Assembly (NCBI GenBank): GCA_900767005.1
Contig: CAAFXL010000291.1
Span: forward strand, 1 to 19,373
Length of the DNA stretch: 19,373 nt
DNA from: an uncultured Ruminobacter sp.
Lineage (GTDB): Bacteria; Pseudomonadota; Gammaproteobacteria; Enterobacterales; Succinivibrionaceae
Direction of reading: 5' to 3'
In this document: piece after piece, positions 6,920-14,911 of the stretch
Layout: each line of letters begins with the position of its first letter
Position numbering within the stretch: the first letter of the stretch is position 1
Made by a program: the position numbers and the translations under genes
The notes under the pieces: generated by a model
Seen by the model: only the letters and a program-made list of their open reading frames with translations
What the model was told of the DNA's origin: nothing
Databases searched by the model: none

Positions 6920-6973
6920 TTTATTTTCCTCCTTTTTAAAAATAGACAAATTTAATAGGCTTTTTAAGGAAGC

Positions 6974-7663
6974 CTAAGAAACCTCTTTTACTAATACTCT
7001 TGTATGTAAACATTGAATATTATAACCACCAGCAGATATTGTCCATAGTTTAGCAGTTCTACCATTCGAACCTTTAAGATATAATTCATATGATTCAATT
7101 ACTTCAACGATCTCTTCTCCACAAATTTTTGATACTTTTGCAATTAATGATTTTCTTAAGATTTCAATTTCTTTTTCTACTCTTTTAATTATCCAAGAAT
7201 CATCTCTTCCATCAATTAAGTTTGCATCTGATAATGTATGACCTTTAGTTAATAAATAATTTGCTAAACCATTATATTTTTCTTTATCTTTATAGTAAGA
7301 TTTATGGTTAGTTGAATATAAATAATTTTCATATTCAATACCATCAATGTTAATAAATTCTGTAATTATTATATTATCATCTTCTTCATAACGAGCTATC
7401 TTTTGTGTTGTTTTCCAACAGCTGCAATTTTCCATCTCAGGTATTATGTGATGATGTTTATATTCATTATTAAGATAATCTCTATAAGATTTTGGTTCAT
7501 TTTCTAAATTTCTAAATGGATCACATCCACAAACTTTATAGATTGATTGTTCTTTCTTTGCCTCTTTAAATTTTTTAACCATTTCTTTTGTTTCAAATAA
7601 AGATTTGATTCTGTTGTTTTTGATTTCTTCTAACCATTCATTAAATAATTTACTTTCAAACAT
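6974..7663 (-). CDS. Hypothetical protein, first gene after leader promoter
   Basis: 229 aa, not recognised. Contains Cys pairs CGC (45-47) and CSC (80-82) and a HHH run near residue 71, which might bind metal, then helical and strand-rich parts. No known enzyme motif. It is the first gene after the promoter/leader at 7684-7739. ATG follows AAGAGGAAAAAGAAA. Confidence 0.7.
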   Translation of the reverse strand: MFESKLFNEWLEEIKNNRIKSLFETKEMVKKFKEAKKEQSIYKVCGCDPFRNLENEPKSYRDYLNNEYKHHHIIPEMENCSCWKTTQKIARYEEDDNIIITEFINIDGIEYENYLYSTNHKSYYKDKEKYNGLANYLLTKGHTLSDANLIDGRDDSWIIKRVEKEIEILRKSLIAKVSKICGEEIVEVIESYELYLKGSNGRTAKLWTISAGGYNIQCLHTRVLVKEVS

Positions 7664-7683
7664 TTTCTTTTTCCTCTTTCTTT

Positions 7684-7739
7684 ATGTAGCATTTCCTTAA
7701 CTACATATATACTTTAACATATATAATAATATATATCAA
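7684..7739 (-). promoter_or_regulatory. Extended -10 promoter with hairpin leader, copy A
   Basis: -35 TTGATA (7734-7739), 17-bp spacer, extended -10 TGnTAAAGT (hexamer 7711-7716). The leader hairpin ATGTAG/CTACAT (7684-7706) holds the block TTAAGGAA. Nearly the same module lies at 19170-19230. It drives 7663 leftward. Confidence 0.68.
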
Positions 7740-7780
7740 TAATAAAATGAAATTTTTTACACTTTTTGTTAATATTTTGA

Positions 7781-7813
7781 AATAACAAAAGAAGCTATAT
7801 CAATTATAGCTTC
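7781..7813 (-). terminator. Rho-independent terminator
   Basis: Stem GAAGCTATA/TATAGCTTC (7791-7813) followed on the minus strand by TTTTGTTATT. It overlaps the stop of the gene at 7804-8007 and isolates that unit from the promoter at 7684-7739. Confidence 0.82.
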
Positions 7814-8007
7814 TCATTTTGTTCTTTTAATGTTTTATTGATTAGTTTCAGTGCAGATCTTTTACTTAGATTTTTAAAATTTCCTTTTAAAATAAGTTCA
7901 TCAAGTATTTTTACAACGTCAACATTTTTATATATTAGTTGCCATTTTTTAATTGTGTCATTATCTATGTAAAATAATCCACCATCTTTTAGATCTCCTA
8001 AAAACAC
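7804..8007 (-). CDS. Small hypothetical phage protein, GTG start
   Basis: 67 aa, starts with GTG 7 nt after AAAGGAG. Mixed fold: an N-terminal strand pair, then helices (KKWQLIYKNVDVVKILDELI; SALKLINKTLKEQ). It could be a small DNA-binding protein, but no clear turn motif. Ends in a terminator. Confidence 0.7.
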   Translation of the reverse strand: MFLGDLKDGGLFYIDNDTIKKWQLIYKNVDVVKILDELILKGNFKNLSKRSALKLINKTLKEQNEKL

Positions 8008-8011
8008 TTTA

Positions 8012-8185
8012 TCACTCCTTTATTTCTTCTAAATCAAATTTAATGATAGTATATGCTTCTAAATCATGTGTGAATATATAATCTTCAAGATTAAATGGTT
8101 CACTAACAGTATCATTAATTTTAAGCACTGATCCCTCACGTTCTAATTCAATATATAACTTATATTTTCTAATTGACTTGTCCAT
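8012..8185 (-). CDS. Small hypothetical phage protein
   Basis: 57 aa from the ATG at 8185 (MDKSIRKYKLYIELEREGSV), preferred to 8194 because AAAGGAGG lies only 1-2 nt from the latter. Strand-rich and acidic; last residues DLEEIKE. Upstream gap 8195-8273 holds the recurrent 18-bp element, suggesting a control point here. Confidence 0.68.
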   Translation of the reverse strand: MDKSIRKYKLYIELEREGSVLKINDTVSEPFNLEDYIFTHDLEAYTIIKFDLEEIKE

Positions 8186-8253
8186 TTGTTTCATTCCTCC
8201 TTTGCTTCATTTAGTCGATTATTTACGCTATTTTACTTTTCTAAACATTCATA

Positions 8254-8271
8254 AGTTTACTTTATGAAGCG
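8254..8271 (-). repeat. Recurrent 18-bp element, copy 2
   Basis: Plus strand agtttactttatgaagcg; 17 of 18 bases match copy 1. Lies in the gap after the broken methyltransferase, upstream of 8012-8185. Confidence 0.6.
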
Positions 8272-8273
8272 TT

Positions 8274-8869
8274 TTAATCATAATTAATCCATTTTATAAC
8301 AGGGTATTGATAATAACCTTTTTGCCAAACAAACCATGCATAACAAACTGCACTTGAACCTGTAAATTCTCCATTTTTTCCACATTGAATTCTTTTAACA
8401 CAAACATAAATAACTTTAGGAGGATATTTTGAAAATATGGTTTCGTATCTTTTTTGTCCTTCTAATGTTTGTAATTTTAAAAACATTGCTATTTTATTTC
8501 CTTGTGGAATAACTTCTAAAGATTTCAATATAAATTCACTGCAAAATTTGTATGGTGGATTAGTAATAATATCTCCATCAAAATTAATATTATATTTTAA
8601 AAAATCAATTATTTCTGTATTTTCGTAACCTCTATTAATGATGTCGGATGTTTTAACATTAAAGCCTTTAGCTTTTAAAACTTTCGCTAAATGCCCCCAC
8701 CAACAGCACATTCCCACACATTATCGCTAAACGTTTCATTTTTTAATAGTTCTTCTATTGCATTTGGATCGGTTGCGTAATAATCGTTTTCTTCTCTTTG
8801 TTCGTTTGTATGATTAGAAGCTCCTAGCATTTTAAAAGCACTATTTTTTGTTCCTGTCCAATCTTTCAT
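8274..8869 (-). pseudogene. Frameshifted phage N6-adenine DNA methyltransferase
   Basis: The first part, from the ATG at 8869, reads MKDWTGTKNSAFKMLGASNH, then EENDYYATDP and WECAVGGG, the SAM-binding motif I region, before a stop. The other frame continues HLAKVLKAKGFNVKTSD and carries DIITNPPYKF, the catalytic motif IV. Together they make one methyltransferase of ~197 aa. The frame changes at a run of five G (minus strand, 8694-8698): six Gs would join the frames. So it is a 1-nt deletion, a phase-variable tract, programmed -1 shifting, or a sequencing error. No restriction partner lies nearby, so an orphan phage enzyme is likely. Start overlaps the upstream stop (ATGA). Confidence 0.8.
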
Positions 8870-9252
8870 TGTTCGCATAAGTTATCAATCAAGTAATCTT
8901 CCATTGTATAATTATCTTTGTGTTTAATTGCTTTCTTTAAGTTATAGCAGTTATAAGCTAATGACTTAAATTGATGTTCTTTTGCTTTTAAAACCTTATT
9001 AATCAATTCTTTATCATCCGTCAATAAATAGCCTTTTGTTGTGCCAATAATCATTTTATCAACATAGTTATACATATATAGGTGTGAAATATCTTCAACG
9101 ATCTTACGCCATTCTCTATCGTTCATATTTAAAGCAGCACATATTTCACTACTCTTTTTATATTCTTCAAGTCCTAAAGTACTTATCATTTCCATATAAT
9201 AAGAAGCTAATTCTTTTCTTGCTTCATCTTCTAATTTTGCAACTCTATTCAT
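8866..9252 (-). CDS. Winged-helix-like phage protein
   Basis: 128 aa. Helix-turn-helix-like part EICAALNMNDREWRKIVEDI followed by a wing IIGTTKGYLLTDD, then helices with KAKEHQFKSLAYNCYNLKKA. This order matches small phage winged-helix proteins with unknown targets. Possibly a DNA-binding accessory. Overlaps the RusA gene by 8 nt and the methyltransferase start by 4 nt. Confidence 0.72.
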   Translation of the reverse strand: MNRVAKLEDEARKELASYYMEMISTLGLEEYKKSSEICAALNMNDREWRKIVEDISHLYMYNYVDKMIIGTTKGYLLTDDKELINKVLKAKEHQFKSLAYNCYNLKKAIKHKDNYTMEDYLIDNLCEQ

Positions 9253-9667
9253 TTTCTACCTCCTGTATCTTTACTTCCACTCTTGGAGTATCACTATAAA
9301 ATTTTCTAGCAATAACTTCTATTACTTGTTTATCGTCATCAAAAGCAACTTTATTCAAAGCATCCAAAATTATTTTTATACCATTGTCTAAATCTATTTT
9401 TTTTAAAGGTCTTATTTCATTTGAAAGCATTTTTTCATATTTCTTTTTACTTATAGATTTTGGAATACTCATGTAAAAATCAATTTCAGCTTTTAATGGT
9501 ATTTCGCCAACATATTTTTCACAGCCACTATTTATAAAGGACAACTTTACTAGATTTTCATAATTGGTTGTTTTTTCATCAGTATATGTATGAACATAAT
9601 TCCCTACTCTTTGGAAGCGTGGTCTACCTTTTGCACATGGATCACCATAAACAATAAACTCAATCAT
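9245..9667 (-). CDS. rusA: RusA-type Holliday junction resolvase
   Basis: Endonuclease that cuts Holliday junctions formed during phage recombination. 140 aa from the ATG at 9667, preferred over 9706 because AGAGAGGAATTAC lies upstream and the family starts IEFIVYGDPCAKGRPRF. Catalytic acidic residues of RusA fit D92 and D94 (KKIDLDNGIK) and the DDD at 110-112 (FDDDKQVIEV). Length matches the family. Its start overlaps the tiny gene upstream. Confidence 0.92.
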   Translation of the reverse strand: MIEFIVYGDPCAKGRPRFQRVGNYVHTYTDEKTTNYENLVKLSFINSGCEKYVGEIPLKAEIDFYMSIPKSISKKKYEKMLSNEIRPLKKIDLDNGIKIILDALNKVAFDDDKQVIEVIARKFYSDTPRVEVKIQEVENE

Positions 9668-9795
9668 TTGTGTAATTCCTCTCTTAATGCCAATCTTACT
9701 TCCCATAAAATTGTATCTATATCTTGGTTGTTGTTGACAAGGAGTTTAAATTCTTGCTCTTTACCTTCAACATTAAGTAATATTTTAGTTTCCAT
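9664..9795 (-). CDS. Tiny phage protein upstream of RusA
   Basis: 43 aa (METKILLNVEGKEQEFKLLV and on). Strand-strand-helix pattern. AAAGGGG precedes the ATG; its TGA overlaps the RusA start by 4 nt, so it couples RusA translation. Function unknown. Confidence 0.65.
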   Translation of the reverse strand: METKILLNVEGKEQEFKLLVNNNQDIDTILWEVRLALREELHK

Positions 9796-9797
9796 AA

Positions 9798-9977
9798 TTA
9801 CAACCCCTTTATCAATTCGTTATAGTTTAAATTCTTATAGCCACAATACTCTCTTAATTCACGTTTAAGCCTCTTTATATGCTTTTGCTTATCATTTATA
9901 AGGTATTTGCTTTTAGATTGCTCTATTGCCTTATAATCCGCTTTTATTTCATCAATTACTTTTAATGCTTGTTTCAT
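9798..9977 (-). CDS. Small helical, basic phage protein
   Basis: 59 aa (MKQALKVIDEIKADYKAIEQ, then SKYLINDKQKHIKRLKRELR). Highly helical with many Lys/Arg; resembles small coiled-coil phage proteins of unknown role. AGAGGTG site. Upstream gap has the 18-bp element at 9999-10016. Confidence 0.7.
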   Translation of the reverse strand: MKQALKVIDEIKADYKAIEQSKSKYLINDKQKHIKRLKRELREYCGYKNLNYNELIKGL

Positions 9978-9998
9978 TTGATAACACCTCTAAACATA

Positions 9999-10016
9999 AA
10001 TATACTTTTTGAAGCG
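9999..10016 (-). repeat. Recurrent 18-bp element, copy 3
   Basis: Plus strand aatatactttttgaagcg; 16 of 18 bases match copy 1. Located between the genes at 9798-9977 and 10028-10204. Confidence 0.55.
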
Positions 10017-10027
10017 TTAAGGACACA

Positions 10028-10204
10028 TTAAGCTGCATCCTTAATCACTTTATTATAATAAGCAATTGATTTCTCAATATCTTCTTTTTCTTTTGAACAA
10101 TCTACATTATAATTTTGCTCTTGATTCACTAATAACTTTAATAGAGTTTGTTGAGCTTTAACCTCACTCTCTATTGCTTTTTTTAATTTATTACTAATTA
10201 ACAT
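10028..10204 (-). CDS. Small helical phage protein
   Basis: 58 aa (MLISNKLKKAIESEVKAQQT, ending NKVIKDAA). Predicted helical hairpin. AGAAAGGA upstream. Overlaps the HNH stop upstream by 7 nt. Function unknown. Confidence 0.68.
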   Translation of the reverse strand: MLISNKLKKAIESEVKAQQTLLKLLVNQEQNYNVDCSKEKEDIEKSIAYYNKVIKDAA

Positions 10205-10599
10205 AATTTTTTCCTTTCTACCATTTCATTTAATATTGGCATCCATTTCTTCATATTTTTATGTACTACATTCAAATGACAATTAGCACATAGCATTATA
10301 CAATTATCTGGATTATCCGTTTTATCTTTGCCTCTTCCAAATATATGATGAAGCTGCAATGTTTGTTTATTTCCACAAATAGCACATTCTCCATTATCTC
10401 TAGCAAAAACTTTATCATATGTTTCTTTTGAAACACATAATCTTTTTTTACTTACTTTTTTAATAGGTTTAGACTTTTTATATTCCTTATCTAAACACTC
10501 TCTACAAATCTCACAATTAACGTTTATACGTTTTTTTATACAATAATGATATTTTATACCTTTCTTTGTTCTAAGCCTTAAATAAACGCATTTACTCAT
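10198..10599 (-). CDS. HNH endonuclease with extra Cys cluster
   Basis: 133 aa from the ATG at 10599, which follows GAGGAAG. Residues ~20-35 carry four Cys (C20, C29, C32, C35), a second zinc site. Residues ~60-113 form the HNH domain: C72/C75, HH at 84-85, C104/C107, H113 (FARDNGECAICG, LHHIFGRGKD, CANCH). Placed between recombination genes, it resembles NinG-region or homing-type nucleases. Its role is uncertain: a recombination nuclease or a mobile nuclease. Confidence 0.8.
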   Translation of the reverse strand: MSKCVYLRLRTKKGIKYHYCIKKRINVNCEICRECLDKEYKKSKPIKKVSKKRLCVSKETYDKVFARDNGECAICGNKQTLQLHHIFGRGKDKTDNPDNCIMLCANCHLNVVHKNMKKWMPILNEMVERKKLC

Positions 10600-10960
10600 C
10601 TTCCTCATCTTCTTCAGCTTCTTCTGGCTCTTTTTCTAATTCTGCCTTAATATCTTGAGTAAGCCATTGCTCAACCATTTCATATCCAAATTCTTCAATT
10701 AAATCAACTAAATTTTTTGTATGGTAGTTATCACATTTTATTAACTTGTATTCTTTCTTAGGCATTTCTTTTTTTAAATGATCAAAATAATAACTATTGT
10801 TTCTTTTCCAAAATTGATAATTAATATTTAATAGTTCTGACATATGAAATCTTTCATTATCTTGAATTTGTTGTTTTAATGCTTTATTTTCCTTTTCTAA
10901 CTTATCAATTTTATTTTCTAAAAATTGAATTTTATTAATTAAATATTCTTCTGCTGTCAT
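10592..10960 (-). CDS. Coiled-coil phage protein with acidic tail
   Basis: 122 aa. N-terminal coiled coil (LINKIQFLENKIDKLEKENK), middle part KKEYKLIKCDNYHTKNLVDL, and a very acidic C-terminus of Glu/Asp that resembles a DNA-mimic or SSB-type protein-contact tail. Unrecognised. GAAGGAGG site, immediately after the NinB-like gene. Confidence 0.72.
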   Translation of the reverse strand: MTAEEYLINKIQFLENKIDKLEKENKALKQQIQDNERFHMSELLNINYQFWKRNNSYYFDHLKKEMPKKEYKLIKCDNYHTKNLVDLIEEFGYEMVEQWLTQDIKAELEKEPEEAEEDEEDE

Positions 10961-11482
10961 TTATAATCCTCCTTCATAATAAGTTGTATCAACACCACAT
11001 TCGGCAGCCATATCCATAATTGTATTAATTAAAGTATTCATTTCGCTTGAATTGAATTTACTTGATCCATAATAGACTTTATATTGATTAAATGTTTTTC
11101 CTTTATGTTCAAAGCTATTCATAAACTTAACCGCTCTAAATTGTTCTTTTAGAATCTTCTCACCTTCAGGTAAACAAGCAATATATTCATACTTAGCACC
11201 TGCTTTTTCTAATGCTTGTAAATATATTTCCCAATCATCTTCATCATTTGCAAGACTACCATTTATTGCTTGGCTTATATCATGAATTAATTTCCACATG
11301 AGTTTATTCTGCTCAATACTTCTTTTACTCTTAACTTCTTCAAATTGAATACGATATGTTTTTTCTTTGTCTAATTCTTTAATCAATTGTTGATTTCGGT
11401 AGTTATCAATGGAAATAGTCAACTCACTATCTCCATCTTCATTTACTACTCGTTTAATAGGTTTTCCTAATATCTTAATCAT
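10961..11482 (-). CDS. NinB-like recombination protein
   Basis: 173 aa. The block KSKRSIEQNKLMWKLIHDIS and the ending SSKFNSSEMNTLINTIMDMA, then AECGVD, match the NinB/Orf family, which binds single-stranded DNA and helps phage recombination. The family is ~140-150 aa; an insert near residues 85-130 makes this longer. Located next to ssb and RusA, which fits. Its ribosome site lies at the end of the homing endonuclease gene. Confidence 0.65.
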   Translation of the reverse strand: MIKILGKPIKRVVNEDGDSELTISIDNYRNQQLIKELDKEKTYRIQFEEVKSKRSIEQNKLMWKLIHDISQAINGSLANDEDDWEIYLQALEKAGAKYEYIACLPEGEKILKEQFRAVKFMNSFEHKGKTFNQYKVYYGSSKFNSSEMNTLINTIMDMAAECGVDTTYYEGGL

Positions 11483-12041
11483 TTATATTACCTTCTTCGT
11501 ATATGCTCCATTTATATGTTTCATTTTCAAATTTGTTTCTCTTAATGCAACTTGATATATATGAACTACTTTTTTGTATAAAAGAACTAGCTAATGACAT
11601 ACTTCTAAAAATGTATTGTTCATTAGTTATTTTGTTAATTAAAGAAACTTTTATTTGAGGATATAACCCAATATCAAAACCTTTTCTTATGTTTTCTCCT
11701 AAAGAACACCACTCTAAATTTTCTACATTATTATTTAGAGAATTGCCGTCTTTATGATTTACAGTCAAATTACTATTACCTAAAAATGTTATTGCTACTA
11801 ATCTTGCGACTAAAAATGTTTTATGCTTTCCATCTTTCCATAAATCGACTCTAGCATCATATCGAAATTTGCTTTTTGAAGCTTTACAAATTTTAGGTTT
11901 TAATACTCTTTGTTTCCAATGCCTTATTCCATGTCTTTTAGTATAAGTTGTTTTATCTTCACATGTTCTAATTCTTCCAAAATTACTAACTTGATATAAT
12001 CCTTCATAATCAGCTACATCTTTCCATATTTCTTTTTCCAT
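11475..12041 (-). CDS. Homing endonuclease, NUMOD4-HNH type
   Basis: 188 aa. N-terminal NUMOD4 (EIWKDVADYEGLYQVSNFGR), then HNH_3 (VNHKDGNSLNNNVENLEWC), then a C-terminal NUMOD-like DNA-contact part. Selfish endonuclease that would cut alleles lacking it and spread by repair. It sits exactly before the NinB start and its final codons (GAAGAAGGTAAT) provide that gene's ribosome site. A TATAAT at the 12060s may give it a weak own promoter. Confidence 0.9.
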   Translation of the reverse strand: MEKEIWKDVADYEGLYQVSNFGRIRTCEDKTTYTKRHGIRHWKQRVLKPKICKASKSKFRYDARVDLWKDGKHKTFLVARLVAITFLGNSNLTVNHKDGNSLNNNVENLEWCSLGENIRKGFDIGLYPQIKVSLINKITNEQYIFRSMSLASSFIQKSSSYISSCIKRNKFENETYKWSIYEEGNIND

Positions 12042-12099
12042 TATTTACCACCTCAATTATATTATACTACTATAATTTAAAATGGTAAATATGTCATCG

Positions 12100-12498
12100 C
12101 TAGAAGGGTAAATCGCTATAATAGTCATCAGTTGTTTTAACTTCTTCTTTTGGTTGTTCTTGTGGATGTGCTGCTTGTTCTTGTGGTTTTTGTAATAAAC
12201 TAGCACTATTTACAACACACTCATCAACATATTTAGTATTGCCTTGATTGTCTTTATAACTTCTATGTTGCCATCTTCCACTAACTTCAATTAATGCACC
12301 TTTACTAGCATATTTATATAAATATTCCGCTGGTTGATTATACGCAACAATAGTGATAAAATCCGCTTGATAATTGCCGTTTTCATCCTTAAAAGGTCTA
12401 TTCACTGCAATTGTATTTTGCATAACTTTATTTCCGTTTTGTGTTTGTCTTAATTCAATATTTTTGCAAACCCTTCCTGAAAATACACATAAATTCAT
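12100..12498 (-). CDS. ssb: Single-stranded DNA-binding protein
   Basis: 132 aa. OB fold start NLCVFSGRVCKNIELRQTQN, central ITIVAYNQPAEYLYKYASKG and LIEVSGRWQHRSYKD, a Gln/Pro-rich linker, and acidic tip DDYYSDLPF, which binds partner proteins. It coats ssDNA in replication and recombination. Start overlaps the upstream endonuclease by 4 nt; a second endonuclease follows downstream. Confidence 0.96.
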   Translation of the reverse strand: MNLCVFSGRVCKNIELRQTQNGNKVMQNTIAVNRPFKDENGNYQADFITIVAYNQPAEYLYKYASKGALIEVSGRWQHRSYKDNQGNTKYVDECVVNSASLLQKPQEQAAHPQEQPKEEVKTTDDYYSDLPF

Positions 12499-13157
12499 AA
12501 TATTTTACCTTCTTTCTTAAATTTATATTTTCTTGTAGCAATAATATCTTTGCTACAATTATATTTTTTTACTAATTCTTTATTGCTTAACCCTTTTTTA
12601 AAATCTTCTAACAATTCGTTCAAGTCGATATTATACTTATTAAGCCAATAAGATGTTCCTTTTAACACGATATTATTTTGTTTAACTATTCTTTGTAATA
12701 TAGAATATGAAATTTTATATTTTTCAATTATAATTTTAGGCTGGATATTATTATTTAAATCATTAATTATTTTTGAAACATCATATTTTGTTTTTCTTAA
12801 AAACTTATATGAATGGATTATATTTTCATGTGCAGTACACCATTCTAAATTTTCAACGTGATTATTCAAATGATTTCCGTCTTTATGATTAATTTGAGGC
12901 TTATTTAATGGATTAGGTATAAAAGCAATAGCAACCAATCTATGAATACTAAAATCTTTTTTTAATTTGTTTTTTTTCAAACTAACTTTATATCTATGAT
13001 AATTATAAGGTTCATTTTTTAAACTTAGTTTTAGTATTCTTTCTCTATTTATATATTTTTTCCCATTCCAACCAATTAAACTTTTTACTCTTCCTAAATT
13101 ACTAACTTGATATAATCCTTCATAACCTATTACATCTTTCCAAATTTCTTTATTCAT
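12495..13157 (-). CDS. Homing endonuclease, NUMOD4-HNH, second copy
   Basis: 220 aa from the ATG at 13157 (site AAGGTG). NUMOD4 (EIWKDVIGYEGLYQVSNLGR), HNH_3 (INHKDGNHLNNHVENLEWC), and two C-terminal helix-turn-helix-like repeats (IIIEKYKISYSILQRIVKQN; LSNKELVKKYNCSKDIIATR). Related to but clearly different from 11475-12041. Its last codons give the ssb ribosome site (GAAGGTAAAATATT). Confidence 0.9.
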   Translation of the reverse strand: MNKEIWKDVIGYEGLYQVSNLGRVKSLIGWNGKKYINRERILKLSLKNEPYNYHRYKVSLKKNKLKKDFSIHRLVAIAFIPNPLNKPQINHKDGNHLNNHVENLEWCTAHENIIHSYKFLRKTKYDVSKIINDLNNNIQPKIIIEKYKISYSILQRIVKQNNIVLKGTSYWLNKYNIDLNELLEDFKKGLSNKELVKKYNCSKDIIATRKYKFKKEGKIL

Positions 13158-13230
13158 AATTAACACCTTTTTGCATAATGTTATCTTCTAATAATTTATA
13201 AGTTGCTTCTTCATTAATTAATATCTCCAT
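13150..13230 (-). CDS. Very small ORF between nuclease and homing endonuclease
   Basis: 26 codons from the ATG at 13230 (MEILINEEATYKLLEDNIMQ, stop overlaps the endonuclease start). It overlaps the nuclease end by 17 nt. Could be a leader peptide coupling the endonuclease, or the 5' stub of a gene cut off by the endonuclease insertion. Weak evidence. Confidence 0.3.
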   Translation of the reverse strand: MEILINEEATYKLLEDNIMQKGVNYE

Positions 13231-14083
13231 AATTTTCTTTATAATAATCACAAAATTCACATGCACTACAATATTCTTTACATTTACTATCTTCGCCTTT
13301 ACGTTTTTCTATATAATGATTTCCATCCATTTGTTTAAGCATATTTTCAGCGTCTTCTAATTTCTCAAATTTTTTTAATGCTGTTTTTCTTCCTTTCTTC
13401 ATAACTGCATATATAGTAGGTTTTTCCCATCTATCTTTAGGACTACATAAAGGTAATTCATTATCAGGTAGCAATTCACATTCCTTAATTTCAGCAAATT
13501 TATTTAAGATATATTCTTCTATCTCTTCAAAGTCTTTTTCAGTGAATTCCCAACTAATTTTATAAACAGGTAATTTAGGATAATTTGTATCACTTATTGT
13601 CTTAGCTTTTGACCAATCTTTTAATACTGCTACAATCTCTCCTCTATGAGCATTAAAGCCAATCTTTCTAAGCATCCAACAATATGCAAGTGTTTGCTTT
13701 TTATAATCTTCCCAATCGTTAAAAATAACCTTCCAACAAGTAGCTGTTTTATAATCCGTTACCGTTCCTGTAGAGTCATCATATAAATCAAAAATACCAC
13801 TTAATTTATAATCATTTACCTCAACTACTAATTTATTTTCTTTTAATTGTGTACCTGTTTCTTTTCCGTTTTCTAAAATTTGATGTACAGCACTACCAAA
13901 GATAAGCCAAATCATATCACTTACATCTTGAGTGATTTCATTATCATGTCTACGTTGCAATAAAATTTCTCTAGTTCCTTTTAAAATAGATGTAACTGAA
14001 TATTGCTTATCCTTATATTGATATTCTCTATTTACAGCATCTAAAAATGGAGCTGGTAGATTTAAAACATTAGTAATTTTCAT
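13214..14083 (-). CDS. PD-(D/E)XK exonuclease, RecB/Cas4-like
   Basis: 289 aa nuclease for end-processing in phage recombination. Motifs: H67 (FGSAVHQILE), GIFD (96-99), DYK (110-112, VTDYKTATCW) and Q130 (KKQTLAYCWML), the RecB-family order. C-terminal Cys set C268, C272, C275, C278 with C213 recalls the iron-sulfur cluster of AddB/Cas4. It lies directly after the Rad52-like annealing gene, giving an exonuclease-annealase pair. Confidence 0.85.
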   Translation of the reverse strand: MKITNVLNLPAPFLDAVNREYQYKDKQYSVTSILKGTREILLQRRHDNEITQDVSDMIWLIFGSAVHQILENGKETGTQLKENKLVVEVNDYKLSGIFDLYDDSTGTVTDYKTATCWKVIFNDWEDYKKQTLAYCWMLRKIGFNAHRGEIVAVLKDWSKAKTISDTNYPKLPVYKISWEFTEKDFEEIEEYILNKFAEIKECELLPDNELPLCSPKDRWEKPTIYAVMKKGRKTALKKFEKLEDAENMLKQMDGNHYIEKRKGEDSKCKEYCSACEFCDYYKENYGDIN

Positions 14084-14084
14084 A

Positions 14085-14813
14085 TTATTTTAGTGTTCCT
14101 TTCTTTCTCATTGTGTTAATGATATATTCCGCATCTTTAGTAGATAATTGATTTAAAGATTTTACTTTGAATTTCTCTAATGCAAATTTCTTAATATTGT
14201 CATCTTGTCTATTTAATATTTCTAATTGCTCATTTGTGATAAATTGAGCATTTGTTTGTATTGGTTCTTTTTTTGGTTGTTGATTAGGTTTTTTATTTGC
14301 TTCATTGTTTACTCTTGGAAAACGTTGATTTCCGTTTCCATCTACAATAACTACACTTGTAATCTCTTCTTTATCGTTGTATGTAATTTCTTTAACAATA
14401 AATTTTACATAGCATTTTCCATTTACGATTTCATCATCATTTAATGGAATCCAAATAAAAGGTGCAGTATATAATTCTCGCCCAATTCCCCAATTGAAAC
14501 AAGCTCTTTTAAACGAATCACTTGCTTGTCCTTTTTCTTTTTCGGCATTACTTTCTGTTCCTACATCTTGCTTCCATACCCAACAATCAAATCCATTTTC
14601 ATTTTTAAAATTAATACCTACATTACAATATAAATTACCATCAATAACTTCATGTGATCTTTGCCAATTTTCGCAACCCACTGTTTCATCTAGGATATTC
14701 ATATCACATCTTGCATCTTTATATAGCAATACAACGCAACCTTTTTTTTGAGCGTTTACGCTTTGAATTCTAGCGTCTATTTCATCCGCTCTTAATAACC
14801 TAAATTTTTTCAT
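14085..14813 (-). CDS. Rad52/Sak-like single-strand annealing protein
   Basis: 242 aa. The motif KGQASDSFKRACFNWGIGRE, then LYTAPFIWIP (~94-122), is typical of phage Rad52-like annealing proteins (Sak type). The ~75-residue C-terminus has a Gln/Asn/Pro linker and a helical tail (QLEILNRQDDNIKKF) possibly contacting partners such as SSB. It would anneal complementary single strands with the downstream nuclease. ATGA overlap with the tiny gene upstream. The family is supported by motif and context, not by search. Confidence 0.75.
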   Translation of the reverse strand: MKKFRLLRADEIDARIQSVNAQKKGCVVLLYKDARCDMNILDETVGCENWQRSHEVIDGNLYCNVGINFKNENGFDCWVWKQDVGTESNAEKEKGQASDSFKRACFNWGIGRELYTAPFIWIPLNDDEIVNGKCYVKFIVKEITYNDKEEITSVVIVDGNGNQRFPRVNNEANKKPNQQPKKEPIQTNAQFITNEQLEILNRQDDNIKKFALEKFKVKSLNQLSTKDAEYIINTMRKKGTLK

Positions 14814-14911
14814 CCTTTCTTGTTCTCCTTTTCTAGCCTTTCTATAATTTCAATTAATTTTTCAATTTTCTCTTTTGGTAGATTTTTCAATTCATTCATA
14901 ATTTTATCCAT
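14810..14911 (-). CDS. Tiny helical leader gene of the recombination block
   Basis: 33 aa (MDKIMNELKNLPKEKIEKLI and on), a single amphipathic helix. TAGGAGGAAAAGCA gives a strong site; its TGA overlaps the Rad52-like start. First gene after cro. It may couple translation or be a small regulator. Confidence 0.65.
   Translation of the reverse strand: MDKIMNELKNLPKEKIEKLIEIIERLEKENKKG

Noticed and set aside
7745..7790. CRISPR or tandem repeat in the AT-rich gaps
   Set aside because: Similarity between 7.7 kb and 19.2 kb is a promoter module; no regularly spaced repeats were found.
9612..9620. Further copy of the 18-bp element (gaagcg)
   Set aside because: Only six bases match and they lie inside the conserved RusA coding region.
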